Shown one piece after another: positions 19,615-28,192 of a DNA stretch of 64,000 bases. The stretch's first letter is position 1, and every line of letters begins with the position of its first letter. A model generated the notes under the pieces. The model did no database searches. It saw only the letters and a list, made by a program, of their open reading frames with translations, and was not told the origin of the DNA. Origin of the DNA: Pelistega europaea (lineage in GTDB: Bacteria > Pseudomonadota > Gammaproteobacteria > Burkholderiales > Burkholderiaceae_B); NCBI RefSeq assembly GCF_013133775.1, contig NZ_JABGBO010000004.1:124001-188000 (forward strand). The letters run 5' to 3'. A program made the translations under genes and the position numbers.

Positions 19615-21681
19615 TTAACCCTGATAAGGTCGAATAGAGTCTGGCACCACTACTGCCTGAAAATCGCGTTGCAAAGCCTGCACTAGCGGACTAGCTTGTA
19701 CTGCCTGCTCTGCTTGGTGCTGCCGTCTTTGTTGCTCTGCCTGTTCCATCACAAAAGCCGTATGATCTGTCGCACCGAACTCAACTTGTAACTTCACAAT
19801 CACCTTAAAGTATTCAGTTAATAAGGTTGCTAACTTTGCTTTGGCACTTGAGTTATCAGGAATACGAATTAATAATCGCAACGTGATGGTATTATCGTGA
19901 ACACCCACCCATTCTGTATGTTTTGCCAGCTCCCCTACCATTCCTGTTAGGTGAAAAGATTGCATTAACTGAATCCACTTTTCTGCATCCATCTCAGCCA
20001 ATGTATAAGTCTGCTTGCCTTGTTGTGGTACCCATGAAGGATCTGTATCAACCATCTGATTGATGTCATCATCACTCATCGAAGCAGGAAGGAAAGCAAT
20101 ATCTTCATCTGTAGGTGGAGGAATATCATCAAAAGCCGGGACATGTAAATCGGTAGATACTGAAGTGGGTGCATTAGTCAGCACAGCAACAGTCGCATCA
20201 GCTGGTGCAGCCCCAGAAGTATCCGCTGGTGCAGGTACAGAGGCATCCGCTGGTGCAGCCATAGAGGCATCAGCTGGTGCAGCCATAGAGGCATCAATCG
20301 GTGTAGTTACAGGTGCACTAGTCAACCCTTGATTATGCCTGGTAGCTTCCCCCGAGTTAGACTTATCTGCTGGGGAAGCTACTTCTTCCCAGGCAGGCAC
20401 AAAATCATCTACTGATTTCAGTGTTTTTTTTTGAGTATCTGCCACTACTGTCGTAGCTGAATTCACTGTGTTAGACACAGCCTCTACAGGCTGATTTGGC
20501 ATAGCACTTGCCATCTGACCTGGTGCAACACTTGATGTTGACACATCATGCCCCGTTTGAGGGCTTGCCAAGCCCCCACTCATCATCTGTGCAGGAGAGA
20601 CAAGTGACAGCATACGTAAACCAGCCATAATGAAACCAGTATACTCATCAGGAGAAAGCGCTAACTCTGCACGACTATGAATAGCAATACTATAAAACAG
20701 TTGCAATACATCAGGATGGATTGACTGTGCAAGCTGCACAACATCCTCGTGAGCAACATCTTCAGCACCAATAGTTCCTGGGATGCGTTGCTCTATCGCA
20801 ATTTTAGAGAGTAATGAAGCCAAATCCTCTAGGGCACGCGAGAATGAAAATCCTCTTGTTGTTAATTCTGAAGCAACTTCCATCAATCCTTGTGCACTGC
20901 CAGCAAGCAACTGTTGTAAGAAACGCACTAAATAACGTTGGTCAATGGTACCCAACATATCACGCGTAGCATCCGCCGTGATATTCCCCCCAGAATAAGC
21001 AATCGCCTGATCTGTCAATGATAGGGCATCTCGCATAGAACCAGCAGCAGCTTGCGCCAATAAACGCAAACCTTCTTTATCAAACTGCACAGACTCCTGC
21101 GTCAAAATATTTTGTAAATGCCCTACGATTGCCTCTGGAGTCATCTGTTTAAGATTAAATTGTAGACAACGTGACAATACTGTCACTGGGATTTTCTGAG
21201 GGTCTGTTGTTGCAAGAATAAACTTCACATGAGGAGGAGGTTCTTCAAGGGTCTTAAGCATGGCGTTAAACGCATGCCCCGTGAGCATATGAACCTCGTC
21301 AATGGTGTAAATCTTAAAACGACCTACTGAAGGGGCATAAATCGCTTGCTCTAATAACTGTGTCATCTCTTCGACACGACGATTAGAGGCTGCATCAAAC
21401 TCCAAATAATCAACGAATCGCCCTTGGTCAATCTCCGTACACGCTTGACATACTCCACACGGATGCGGACTAATACCTTGTTCGCAATTTAATGATTTAG
21501 CCAGAATACGTGCCAACGTCGTTTTACCAACACCACGGGTTCCAGTAAATAACCATGCATGATGAAGACGTTGGGTACTCAGTGCATTAGACAGTGCCTT
21601 AACAACGTGGTCTTGTCCCACGAGAGTCTCAAAGGTACGAGGACGCCATTTGCGTGCGAGAACGAGATAATTATCAGACAT
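19615..21681 (-). CDS. dnaX: DNA polymerase III subunits tau/gamma
   Basis: DnaX is the clamp-loader ATPase; the full tau form also ties two polymerase cores to the DnaB helicase. Walker A GTRGVGKTT is near residue 50. The zinc cysteines CEQG...CGVCQAC follow, then DEVHML (Walker B) and LKTLEEPPPHVKF. Domains I-III end near residue 370. The rest is a low-complexity Ala/Pro/Asp/Ser linker and tau domains IV-V (from about 560). Codons 417-420 hold an uninterrupted run of nine A bases (20424-20432) at the point where gamma would end. An 8-residue repeat fills part of the linker. Length is 688 (643 in E. coli). Confidence 0.97.
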   Translation of the reverse strand: MSDNYLVLARKWRPRTFETLVGQDHVVKALSNALSTQRLHHAWLFTGTRGVGKTTLARILAKSLNCEQGISPHPCGVCQACTEIDQGRFVDYLEFDAASNRRVEEMTQLLEQAIYAPSVGRFKIYTIDEVHMLTGHAFNAMLKTLEEPPPHVKFILATTDPQKIPVTVLSRCLQFNLKQMTPEAIVGHLQNILTQESVQFDKEGLRLLAQAAAGSMRDALSLTDQAIAYSGGNITADATRDMLGTIDQRYLVRFLQQLLAGSAQGLMEVASELTTRGFSFSRALEDLASLLSKIAIEQRIPGTIGAEDVAHEDVVQLAQSIHPDVLQLFYSIAIHSRAELALSPDEYTGFIMAGLRMLSLVSPAQMMSGGLASPQTGHDVSTSSVAPGQMASAMPNQPVEAVSNTVNSATTVVADTQKKTLKSVDDFVPAWEEVASPADKSNSGEATRHNQGLTSAPVTTPIDASMAAPADASMAAPADASVPAPADTSGAAPADATVAVLTNAPTSVSTDLHVPAFDDIPPPTDEDIAFLPASMSDDDINQMVDTDPSWVPQQGKQTYTLAEMDAEKWIQLMQSFHLTGMVGELAKHTEWVGVHDNTITLRLLIRIPDNSSAKAKLATLLTEYFKVIVKLQVEFGATDHTAFVMEQAEQQRRQHQAEQAVQASPLVQALQRDFQAVVVPDSIRPYQG
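20195..20314 (-). repeat. 24-bp tandem repeat inside dnaX
   Basis: Five consecutive 24-bp units differ by a few bases each, and the last is more diverged. On the coding strand they encode an 8-residue A-P-A-D-(A/T)-S-type unit in the flexible tau linker. Two adjacent units differ by a single base over most of their length, indicating recent unit duplication. Copy number should vary between strains without breaking the frame. Confidence 0.85.
20342..20433 (-). promoter_or_regulatory. Candidate dnaX slippage signal: A9 run with downstream hairpins
   Basis: On the coding strand, codons CAA AAA AAA ACA give nine consecutive A bases (20432 to 20424). One extra A would end translation after six more residues past the lysines (425 aa), and one A fewer gives His then TGA (420 aa). 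Both are close to the 431-residue E. coli gamma protein. A small ACTGA/TCAGT hairpin follows at once, and an 11-bp perfect stem (20372-20382 with 20342-20352) lies 41 nt downstream. Thermus dnaX uses an A9 run for transcriptional slippage, and E. coli uses A AAA AAG for ribosomal frameshifting. Confidence 0.65.
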
Positions 21682-21705
21682 GTCAATCCACTTAAGTAGA
21701 AATAA

Positions 21706-21806
21706 AAAGTGAGCCTTACTTCGGCACTAGATCTGCACAGCTATGGCTGCTTCGTTCCCGACCTGACCAGATTCACTGCCGACCCATGCGAAGGGGCCCA
21801 CCGCCA
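21706..21806 (-). ncRNA. ffs: Signal recognition particle RNA, bacterial small type
   Basis: The minus strand contains the conserved SRP domain IV core, GGTCAGGTCGGGAACGAAGC, which closely matches the E. coli 4.5S apical loop bound by Ffh. The ends pair: GTGGGCC (around 21801) with GGCTCAC (around 21709), and TCGGCA with TGCCGA further in, giving the expected long hairpin of about 100 nt. A T run follows the 3' end. The gene lies between addA and dnaX on the same strand, a position usual in betaproteobacteria. Ends are set by pairing and are accurate to a few bases. Confidence 0.93.
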
Positions 21807-21809
21807 AGC

Positions 21810-21837
21810 ATTGTAGCATAGAATTAGTTTAATTCAA
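21810..21837 (-). promoter_or_regulatory. Promoter of the SRP RNA gene
   Basis: On the minus strand TTGAAT (21832-21837) and TACAAT (21810-21815) are separated by 16 bp. They match sigma-70 -35 and -10 elements at 4/6 and 5/6. The predicted start falls at the 5' end deduced for the RNA. Confidence 0.65.
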
Positions 21838-21880
21838 GCCTATACCAAGCAAATCATTGCGAAGAAACCATATCCCCACA

Positions 21881-24800
21881 TCAGTTTAGTGCAATCCACA
21901 AACAACCATCTAAGGCATAAATCGCCATTTTGGTAGGACGGCCATCAATCCCCTGTAGATAATCAGCATATTCTGTTAACTGATCGGTATAGTAGCCACG
22001 TAATCGCTCACAAAACTCCTGTTCACTTTCACCCATACGACGCTTATCCGTCTTATAATCCACAACTAACCAACCTTGCTCATCACTCATGACACAATCC
22101 ACAACGCGCAGTTGATTGTCCTCATTGAATAAAGCCCATTCTTGATGTGCATTAGGGTGACTTAATAACCAACATCCTGTATCATCAGCAAGGACTGCTT
22201 GCAATAACTGTATAACTCGGTGACTCGCATTTTCCAAACTATCTGCATGAACACCTAGTTGACGTAACTGTCGTTGAATTAATATTTTTGATTGTTCAAT
22301 GCGTTGTGTTGACCAGTTCTGTAACTTATCACGCCCCATTTGCTCTAGCCATGTATGCGTCACAGTCCCCACAGAAGCCTCTTCTTTATCTTGGAATATC
22401 CATGTGCCACCGGTAATATTGTATATATCACCACTCACCTGTGAGGTAGCTGGTTCTAATTGATGTATAGTATCCAAGGTATAACGTTTTAACAGACTAT
22501 TATCAAACGCCCATGTATCGGGGCTATCACTTGGTGCGACAGACATACTATCGATTACTTGACCAGGCTCTGTAAGTGGATAGAGTTCTTCACTGCTAAT
22601 TGCTCTATCCAGACGTGCCAGCATAGAACGTTTAGCTCCCTGCTCTTCTTGCACTACATATACAAGATGGAGTTTTTCTCTTGCGCGCGTGCATGCTACA
22701 TATAATAAGCGGTCAGTCTCATTTTCTTGACGCTCATTATTGCGTTGGCGAATGAGTTTAGATAGAGGGTCATCTGCCTCACTATTCACATGGGCAATAG
22801 GTCCTAGTAAGAGATTCCCTTGTTCACTTTCTATCTCTAATAATGCAGGTGGGTTACCTTTGGGTTTGCGTTCTAAACCGTATAAAATCACCTCTTCAAA
22901 CTCCAACCCTTTGGAACTATGCATAGTCATAATTTGAACAGCATTTTGCTCACTGGTAGGAGCTGCATAGAGTTCACGAATACGTTCATCAAACTGGGCC
23001 AAATCCAATCCACCATAAGGGGCCAAGGTATCTACCACATCTAATACAGTTCTAATGTTTTCTTGTGCTGCCGGTGTTGCATATAAATCATGTCCACCTA
23101 ATTGATGCCAAACTTGCTCCACATGCGCACTAAAAGTTGTCTCTCCGTGCAAATATGCTTTGTCCAAAAGAGCATGTGCTACAAACATTAATCGAGCAGC
23201 CTCATCCTTGCCTATTAACGTTTGTAGTTGCTCTGGAAATTGCATATGATGTGCCAACATTGCAGGCACGGTCTGTGTATTCTTATCTTCAAATAAGCGC
23301 GTCAGGCTAACTAGTTTTAAACCACAAAAAGGTGAGCGCAATAAAGACATCCATGCCAATCTATCGGCTGCATGATGCAATGCTCGAATAAGTTGTACCA
23401 AATCTACAACTTCTTCTGTCTGCCCCAAAGGCACCATTTTTACTGCCTGTACAGGAATATTAGCAGCTGTTAATGCATCTGCAACCTTGTCCAAATGGGA
23501 ACGAGACCTGACTAAAATAGCCACTGCATTTTTACTATTGGGATGCCGTTGCAAGGCTTGCTGTACCAAGCTAACTACCTGCTGTTGGGAAGCTAATAAG
23601 GCTTCTTGTTGGCTACCCTCCACATCCTTCTGGTACTTAAATGGATAATACTGCACAGCAGGCTCTGCCTTACCCTCATTGAAAGGATGTGATGGAGTAT
23701 AACGTATAGCCCCTAATGATGGGTTATCCTGTGCAGGAAAAATCTTAGTAAAGGTATTATTGACCCAATTAACCACACCTGCATCCGAACGGAAATTTTC
23801 CTGCAGCAATAGCAAATCCATAACCACATTACCAATCACCACCTCTTTTTTGTGGGATGGTTTATCGGCGTTTTTAGCCGCTTTATGTGCAATATCTAAG
23901 AACAAACTCACCTCTGCATTCCGGAAACGATAAATGGACTGCATAGGATCCCCAACCAAAAACAGAGTCTTGCCTTTATCTTTTTCCCATCCTGAGGTTA
24001 TCTTGGTCAATAAACTCATTTGACTAAAGCTGGTATCTTGGAACTCATCAATAAGAATATGCTGTAAATCATTATCTAGTTTGAGTAGTATATTTGTCGG
24101 TTCTAAACTATCACCAAGACATGCTAATGCACGTTGTGCAACCTCGGTAAAATCTACACTTCCCTCTTCTTGGAATACTTCCTGCAATGCACTTTCTGCC
24201 AACGCCAAGCAAGCAAAGAAATTTTTCAACACAGGGAGGTTGTCTGGATTAATTAACTCACTAGGTAATGTCTTAATGTCTCCAATCAGTCTCATCTGCT
24301 CTACTGTCAAATCCAGACTGCTAATCCATTCTACTAAACGTGTTTTATTGGATGATTTGGGGCCTAAACCAGTATTCAACACAGTAACTGATTTGCGTAA
24401 CGTGCCATCATTAGTTGTCAACAAGCAGGACAACCCCTTCCAATACTTGATATCGTCCATAGTAGGGGCAAAACTTTTTCCATCCCAGTCCAAGAACATT
24501 TTGAATTCATTCAACTCTGGATCTTTATCTTTACTAAGTAAATAGTCTCGTTTGCCTATTGCCCCCTCCAATAAAATAGGCTGCAAAGTATCAAACCAAT
24601 TAATAGGAAGGAGTTGCTGCACCTTTTCAAGATGCAGTTTCACGATGTTAGATAAAGTCATCACCACACGACGTAATGCTACATCGGGACTTTGTGCAAG
24701 CTCTAACCAACTTTGTCGTTTTGATAACATCTCAACCAACAAAGACTGAAATCTATCGGTATTCACATCAATATGTGCCAGCACTTCTTTTACACAATCA

Positions 24801-25291
24801 TATTTATCGATATTATTCAATAATTTCTGAGCGGCTTTTTGCATTAGGGCTCGATCTGCCTCTGTTGTATTAAGGGCGGCCCCTGATCCTGACAAACTTG
24901 GGGCAAGACGAACTAAGGCCTGACAAAAGGCATCAATGGTCTGGATACGTAAGCGATTAGGGTTGTCTAATAAATTCCAACCCATAGCCTGATCTCTTGC
25001 TAAAACCTCTCTGGCTTTTTGCCAAGAAGCAAGTAAATAATCTTCTGCTGGGGCTGCTTCTCGGGCGCTTTCAAGTTTCTGAAGCACCCTATCATGCATT
25101 TCAGCAGCAGCTTTGCGAGTAAACGTAATCGCTAGAATCTCTTCTGGGCGCTGTACTGTTGTCAACAAAGCCAAAATCCTATCGGTCAATAATTCTGTTT
25201 TACCTGAACCTGCTGGTGCCTGTACAATGTAGGAATAACGAGGATCTACTGCTCTTGTACGCGCAATATGGTCAATAGCAACTTTGCTCAT
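21881..25291 (-). CDS. addA: AddA-like UvrD/RecB-family helicase-nuclease
   Basis: This large protein (1136 residues) should be the ATP-driven helicase subunit of an AddAB-type double-strand-break resection enzyme. Walker A APAGSGKTELLTDR lies near residues 25-38. Superfamily 1 motifs include ITFTRKAAAEM (Ia), HILIDEFQDTS (II), LVGDPMQSIYRFRNAE (III), MTMHSSKGLEFEEV (V) and LLYVACTRAREKL (VI). The C-terminal RecB-like nuclease carries VVDYKTDKR with the catalytic Asp/Lys. Its ATG overlaps the stop of the upstream addB (ATGA), so the two are translationally coupled. No recBCD or recF-pathway gene other than recR is near. The family could also be labelled simply UvrD-helicase-domain protein. 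Confidence 0.9.
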   Translation of the reverse strand: MSKVAIDHIARTRAVDPRYSYIVQAPAGSGKTELLTDRILALLTTVQRPEEILAITFTRKAAAEMHDRVLQKLESAREAAPAEDYLLASWQKAREVLARDQAMGWNLLDNPNRLRIQTIDAFCQALVRLAPSLSGSGAALNTTEADRALMQKAAQKLLNNIDKYDCVKEVLAHIDVNTDRFQSLLVEMLSKRQSWLELAQSPDVALRRVVMTLSNIVKLHLEKVQQLLPINWFDTLQPILLEGAIGKRDYLLSKDKDPELNEFKMFLDWDGKSFAPTMDDIKYWKGLSCLLTTNDGTLRKSVTVLNTGLGPKSSNKTRLVEWISSLDLTVEQMRLIGDIKTLPSELINPDNLPVLKNFFACLALAESALQEVFQEEGSVDFTEVAQRALACLGDSLEPTNILLKLDNDLQHILIDEFQDTSFSQMSLLTKITSGWEKDKGKTLFLVGDPMQSIYRFRNAEVSLFLDIAHKAAKNADKPSHKKEVVIGNVVMDLLLLQENFRSDAGVVNWVNNTFTKIFPAQDNPSLGAIRYTPSHPFNEGKAEPAVQYYPFKYQKDVEGSQQEALLASQQQVVSLVQQALQRHPNSKNAVAILVRSRSHLDKVADALTAANIPVQAVKMVPLGQTEEVVDLVQLIRALHHAADRLAWMSLLRSPFCGLKLVSLTRLFEDKNTQTVPAMLAHHMQFPEQLQTLIGKDEAARLMFVAHALLDKAYLHGETTFSAHVEQVWHQLGGHDLYATPAAQENIRTVLDVVDTLAPYGGLDLAQFDERIRELYAAPTSEQNAVQIMTMHSSKGLEFEEVILYGLERKPKGNPPALLEIESEQGNLLLGPIAHVNSEADDPLSKLIRQRNNERQENETDRLLYVACTRAREKLHLVYVVQEEQGAKRSMLARLDRAISSEELYPLTEPGQVIDSMSVAPSDSPDTWAFDNSLLKRYTLDTIHQLEPATSQVSGDIYNITGGTWIFQDKEEASVGTVTHTWLEQMGRDKLQNWSTQRIEQSKILIQRQLRQLGVHADSLENASHRVIQLLQAVLADDTGCWLLSHPNAHQEWALFNEDNQLRVVDCVMSDEQGWLVVDYKTDKRRMGESEQEFCERLRGYYTDQLTEYADYLQGIDGRPTKMAIYALDGCLWIALN

Positions 25292-27936
25292 TCTTCACCC
25301 TCCTCTTCCATCACTGCATGCAAACGCAAAAAGGGACGTATTTCACAATAGTCCATATCATCCTCTTGATAATATCGATTACTTGCTTCACCTTGTGCCA
25401 ATTCAGCAAACAACCTATCTATCTTGGTCTGCCATATTTGGTTTAAATTAAGCCAATCATGAGAGGGAAGAATACTTTCTGGCTTCTGTCCATCATACTG
25501 CTCGCTTTGCCACAAGCCTTCGTAAAACACATTACCACGAGCTAAACTGGCAAAAGTCACCCCTTCAACTTCATGGTGTTCAGCAACCTCTAGAACTGAG
25601 GCATACAAGGGAAGTTGCAAGTCAATTAACCGCTCGCGTCCTACCCAGCGTTCGTAGCACTCTTTAAGCGTAGGAATTTTGCCTGATTTATAGTCAATAA
25701 ACAACCAAGCCCCATCATTCACCTTATCAATACGGTCTACCTTGAAATTCAAATAGATGCCATGAGCATCAAACGAATAAGTACTTTCCCGTGCAAATAC
25801 ATCAAATGGGCGACGAGCATCTCTATCAAAAGCAATAAATCGTTGCACTAACTCTCGTGTCCTATCTATTATCAATGATCTCAACGCTGGCGAGCGAACA
25901 TTACGTAACTCTATCTCACTTGCTTGCTCCAAGGCTTGATTCAAGGTTTGCACAACTAGCACATCATCATACAGTAAATCCTGTGAGCATAATTGTGCAT
26001 AAAAAAGCTCCATTACTTTATGCAAAAAATTACCTTTTACAAAAACCGTCAAATCTGTTTCTGGATAGGCTGCCAAGGCTTTCAGACCTAAACGGGCAAC
26101 TGCATACGCCCATAAAGGATTACGAGACTGACGCTCAAGCAACCCATACCCTCCTTGCATCATCCCCTGTTTAGGAAGCCCTTGCTTATCTTCAATAAAT
26201 TCCATTTGTGGATTCTGTTTTGCCATAAAGGGGGTAGTTTGCAAGACTTTCTGATTAACTAGATAAGGTTTAAGCAGGCTACTAGGACGTAAAATAACAT
26301 CATTGTTAGTCTTAGGATAGCTCAGTTGCAGAATTGGAGCACAGCATAAAATAGCATCAAAAATTTGCTTTGCCCACTGCATTTCACTCTCTGGAGTAGA
26401 ATGGGTAACTTGCACTCTGCGCTGACTCTGAATAGGGATATAAGGGTTAGGACTTGGACGTTGGGGTAACACATCATCTGTCAATCCCAAAGTCCATACT
26501 GCATCCCACTTACCACCTTCTAACTCATAAAGACCAATAATATCTAAACGTACATCGGCTTGTCGTTTAGCTTGGAAAGTCCGAGAAGCAAGATGTTGAC
26601 AAAATAACTGCAATGCTTCTTCAGCATTCATACTTGGCAACATCTCATCCAGCACAGAAAAACTTTTTAAAGCCTGCTCAAATGCGTGACAAAGTTGATA
26701 ATTGACGCTGCTTAATTGTTCTCCAGGAAAAGCAAATGCCAACAAAGTATCACGGTATAACTGTATCCAATCAGCACAACGACGACGGTAAGTAAACCAG
26801 GTTTCTACCGCCTGCTTAAAAGTCTCAGCCCGTTCTGGAGCAATTTTTTTTAGATGTTCACAAAACACTGTTAATGTAATTATTGTAGGACCGAATTCTC
26901 GCAGTTGACTATCCCACAAGGCTAATGCATCACGTTGCACAGAAGTGAAAGCGAATTCCGCATTAAGCAATGCTTCTCCCACTAGCTCAACTGATACCCC
27001 TTGAGGTTGACGAAAAGCAACAATCAAAGTAAACCACTTCACAATTGAACGTACCAATCCCCATTCAGTCAATGGACGCCCTACTGCCATATGCCAATGA
27101 TTTTCTAAGACAGTACCTCTTAACGACCGACGAATGATACGCTGCAAGCGAGGTGCCTCTTGCTGTAAATTGGGGACAACGAGAGCGAGTCTAGCTGGCT
27201 TGCCATAAGAGGAGTTCTCTGCTTGATGCAACAACCATTCCAATGCTCCTTGCACTTCTTGATAAGCATCCTCTGCCTGACAAATACTGATTTGTCGTGC
27301 CTGAGGACGCTGAACATCTAATGTCACTACTTGGGTTCCTTGTGACATAAAGGCTTGTAGTAGCTTTTGCTGATATGGACTCCACCCGTAAAAACCTACC
27401 AGCACAATCCAACGGGGAACACGGAGGCAACCTTGCTGAACAGCGTCAAGCAAAGCATCATTCATATCCGCACTATCCCAAACTTGTTGCTGCCTTAACG
27501 TATGTTGGTACGCCTCTAACCATTGTTCAAAAACATCATATTCTGGATTACGCTCATTTTCGTAAACTTGGATATCCCACTCATTTTGTAAATGCCTTGC
27601 TTGGCTTAACATTGCAGCAGTAGCAGAGATATTAAAACTTTTTTTCTGTTCATCCGATAACACCTGCCCCAAGGTTTGTCGCCAATACCATTGTTGAGCT
27701 GTTTCATTAAGTATCAAAGACATATTGGGATAATAGAAGCTCATCTGCTGACCAAGTTGCATCAACCATGCTTTATAAGGAACAACATCTGGCAAAGACA
27801 CTGTCTTGCGTTGCTTTCTATCATATTCTAGGTATTGACTCTTAATGAAAACAGACAAACGGTTATTCGCTGTCAACACTAGTGTTTGCAATGATGGCAA
27901 ATTAAACAATTGCTCAAATGTGATACTTTTGAACAT
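25288..27936 (-). CDS. addB: AddB-like PD-(D/E)XK nuclease subunit
   Basis: This is the partner of the helicase downstream (882 residues). The N-terminal part starts LVLTANNRLSVFIKSQYLEYD, a RecC/AddB-like inactive helicase fold in which the Walker A is degenerate. A central VWTLGLTDDVLPQRPSPNPYIP segment matches the AddB family, and the C-terminal nuclease contains VDRIDKVNDGAWLFIDYKSGK. I do not see the four-cysteine iron-sulfur cluster of Bacillus AddB. The ribosome binding site AGGA precedes the ATG. Its last codon overlaps addA by 4 bp. Confidence 0.88.
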   Translation of the reverse strand: MFKSITFEQLFNLPSLQTLVLTANNRLSVFIKSQYLEYDRKQRKTVSLPDVVPYKAWLMQLGQQMSFYYPNMSLILNETAQQWYWRQTLGQVLSDEQKKSFNISATAAMLSQARHLQNEWDIQVYENERNPEYDVFEQWLEAYQHTLRQQQVWDSADMNDALLDAVQQGCLRVPRWIVLVGFYGWSPYQQKLLQAFMSQGTQVVTLDVQRPQARQISICQAEDAYQEVQGALEWLLHQAENSSYGKPARLALVVPNLQQEAPRLQRIIRRSLRGTVLENHWHMAVGRPLTEWGLVRSIVKWFTLIVAFRQPQGVSVELVGEALLNAEFAFTSVQRDALALWDSQLREFGPTIITLTVFCEHLKKIAPERAETFKQAVETWFTYRRRCADWIQLYRDTLLAFAFPGEQLSSVNYQLCHAFEQALKSFSVLDEMLPSMNAEEALQLFCQHLASRTFQAKRQADVRLDIIGLYELEGGKWDAVWTLGLTDDVLPQRPSPNPYIPIQSQRRVQVTHSTPESEMQWAKQIFDAILCCAPILQLSYPKTNNDVILRPSSLLKPYLVNQKVLQTTPFMAKQNPQMEFIEDKQGLPKQGMMQGGYGLLERQSRNPLWAYAVARLGLKALAAYPETDLTVFVKGNFLHKVMELFYAQLCSQDLLYDDVLVVQTLNQALEQASEIELRNVRSPALRSLIIDRTRELVQRFIAFDRDARRPFDVFARESTYSFDAHGIYLNFKVDRIDKVNDGAWLFIDYKSGKIPTLKECYERWVGRERLIDLQLPLYASVLEVAEHHEVEGVTFASLARGNVFYEGLWQSEQYDGQKPESILPSHDWLNLNQIWQTKIDRLFAELAQGEASNRYYQEDDMDYCEIRPFLRLHAVMEEEGEE

Positions 27937-28121
27937 ATAAAATCCTCACCTGTTTATATATCCAACATCATACCCGATGATGATTTTAGATTGTCTTTTT
28001 TTGTCCTTCACGGCATAACTTAACTTTCTATGCAGTTACTTACTTAATACGAGGAAATTACCCAATTTGATGCTTCCCCTCCCTCGGGCCCCCCGTTAAA
28101 ACATGCTCATGCCGAGCACAC

Positions 28122-28154
28122 AAAAAAAAGGACACAACAGCCTTGTTGTGTCCT
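28122..28154 (-). terminator. Intrinsic terminator of the acyl-CoA synthetase gene
   Basis: A perfect 11-bp stem (28129-28139 with 28144-28154) with a 4-nt loop is followed on the minus strand by eight T residues (28122-28129). It lies about 40 nt past the stop codon at 28193. Confidence 0.92.
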
Positions 28155-28192
28155 AAAAGAAAAAGATAATAATGTCAGTCGACTAATGAAGA

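Noticed and set aside
20060-20332. 90-codon plus-strand Ala/Gly/Ser-rich frame opposite dnaX
   Set aside because: It is the reverse reading of the tandem repeat in the tau linker.
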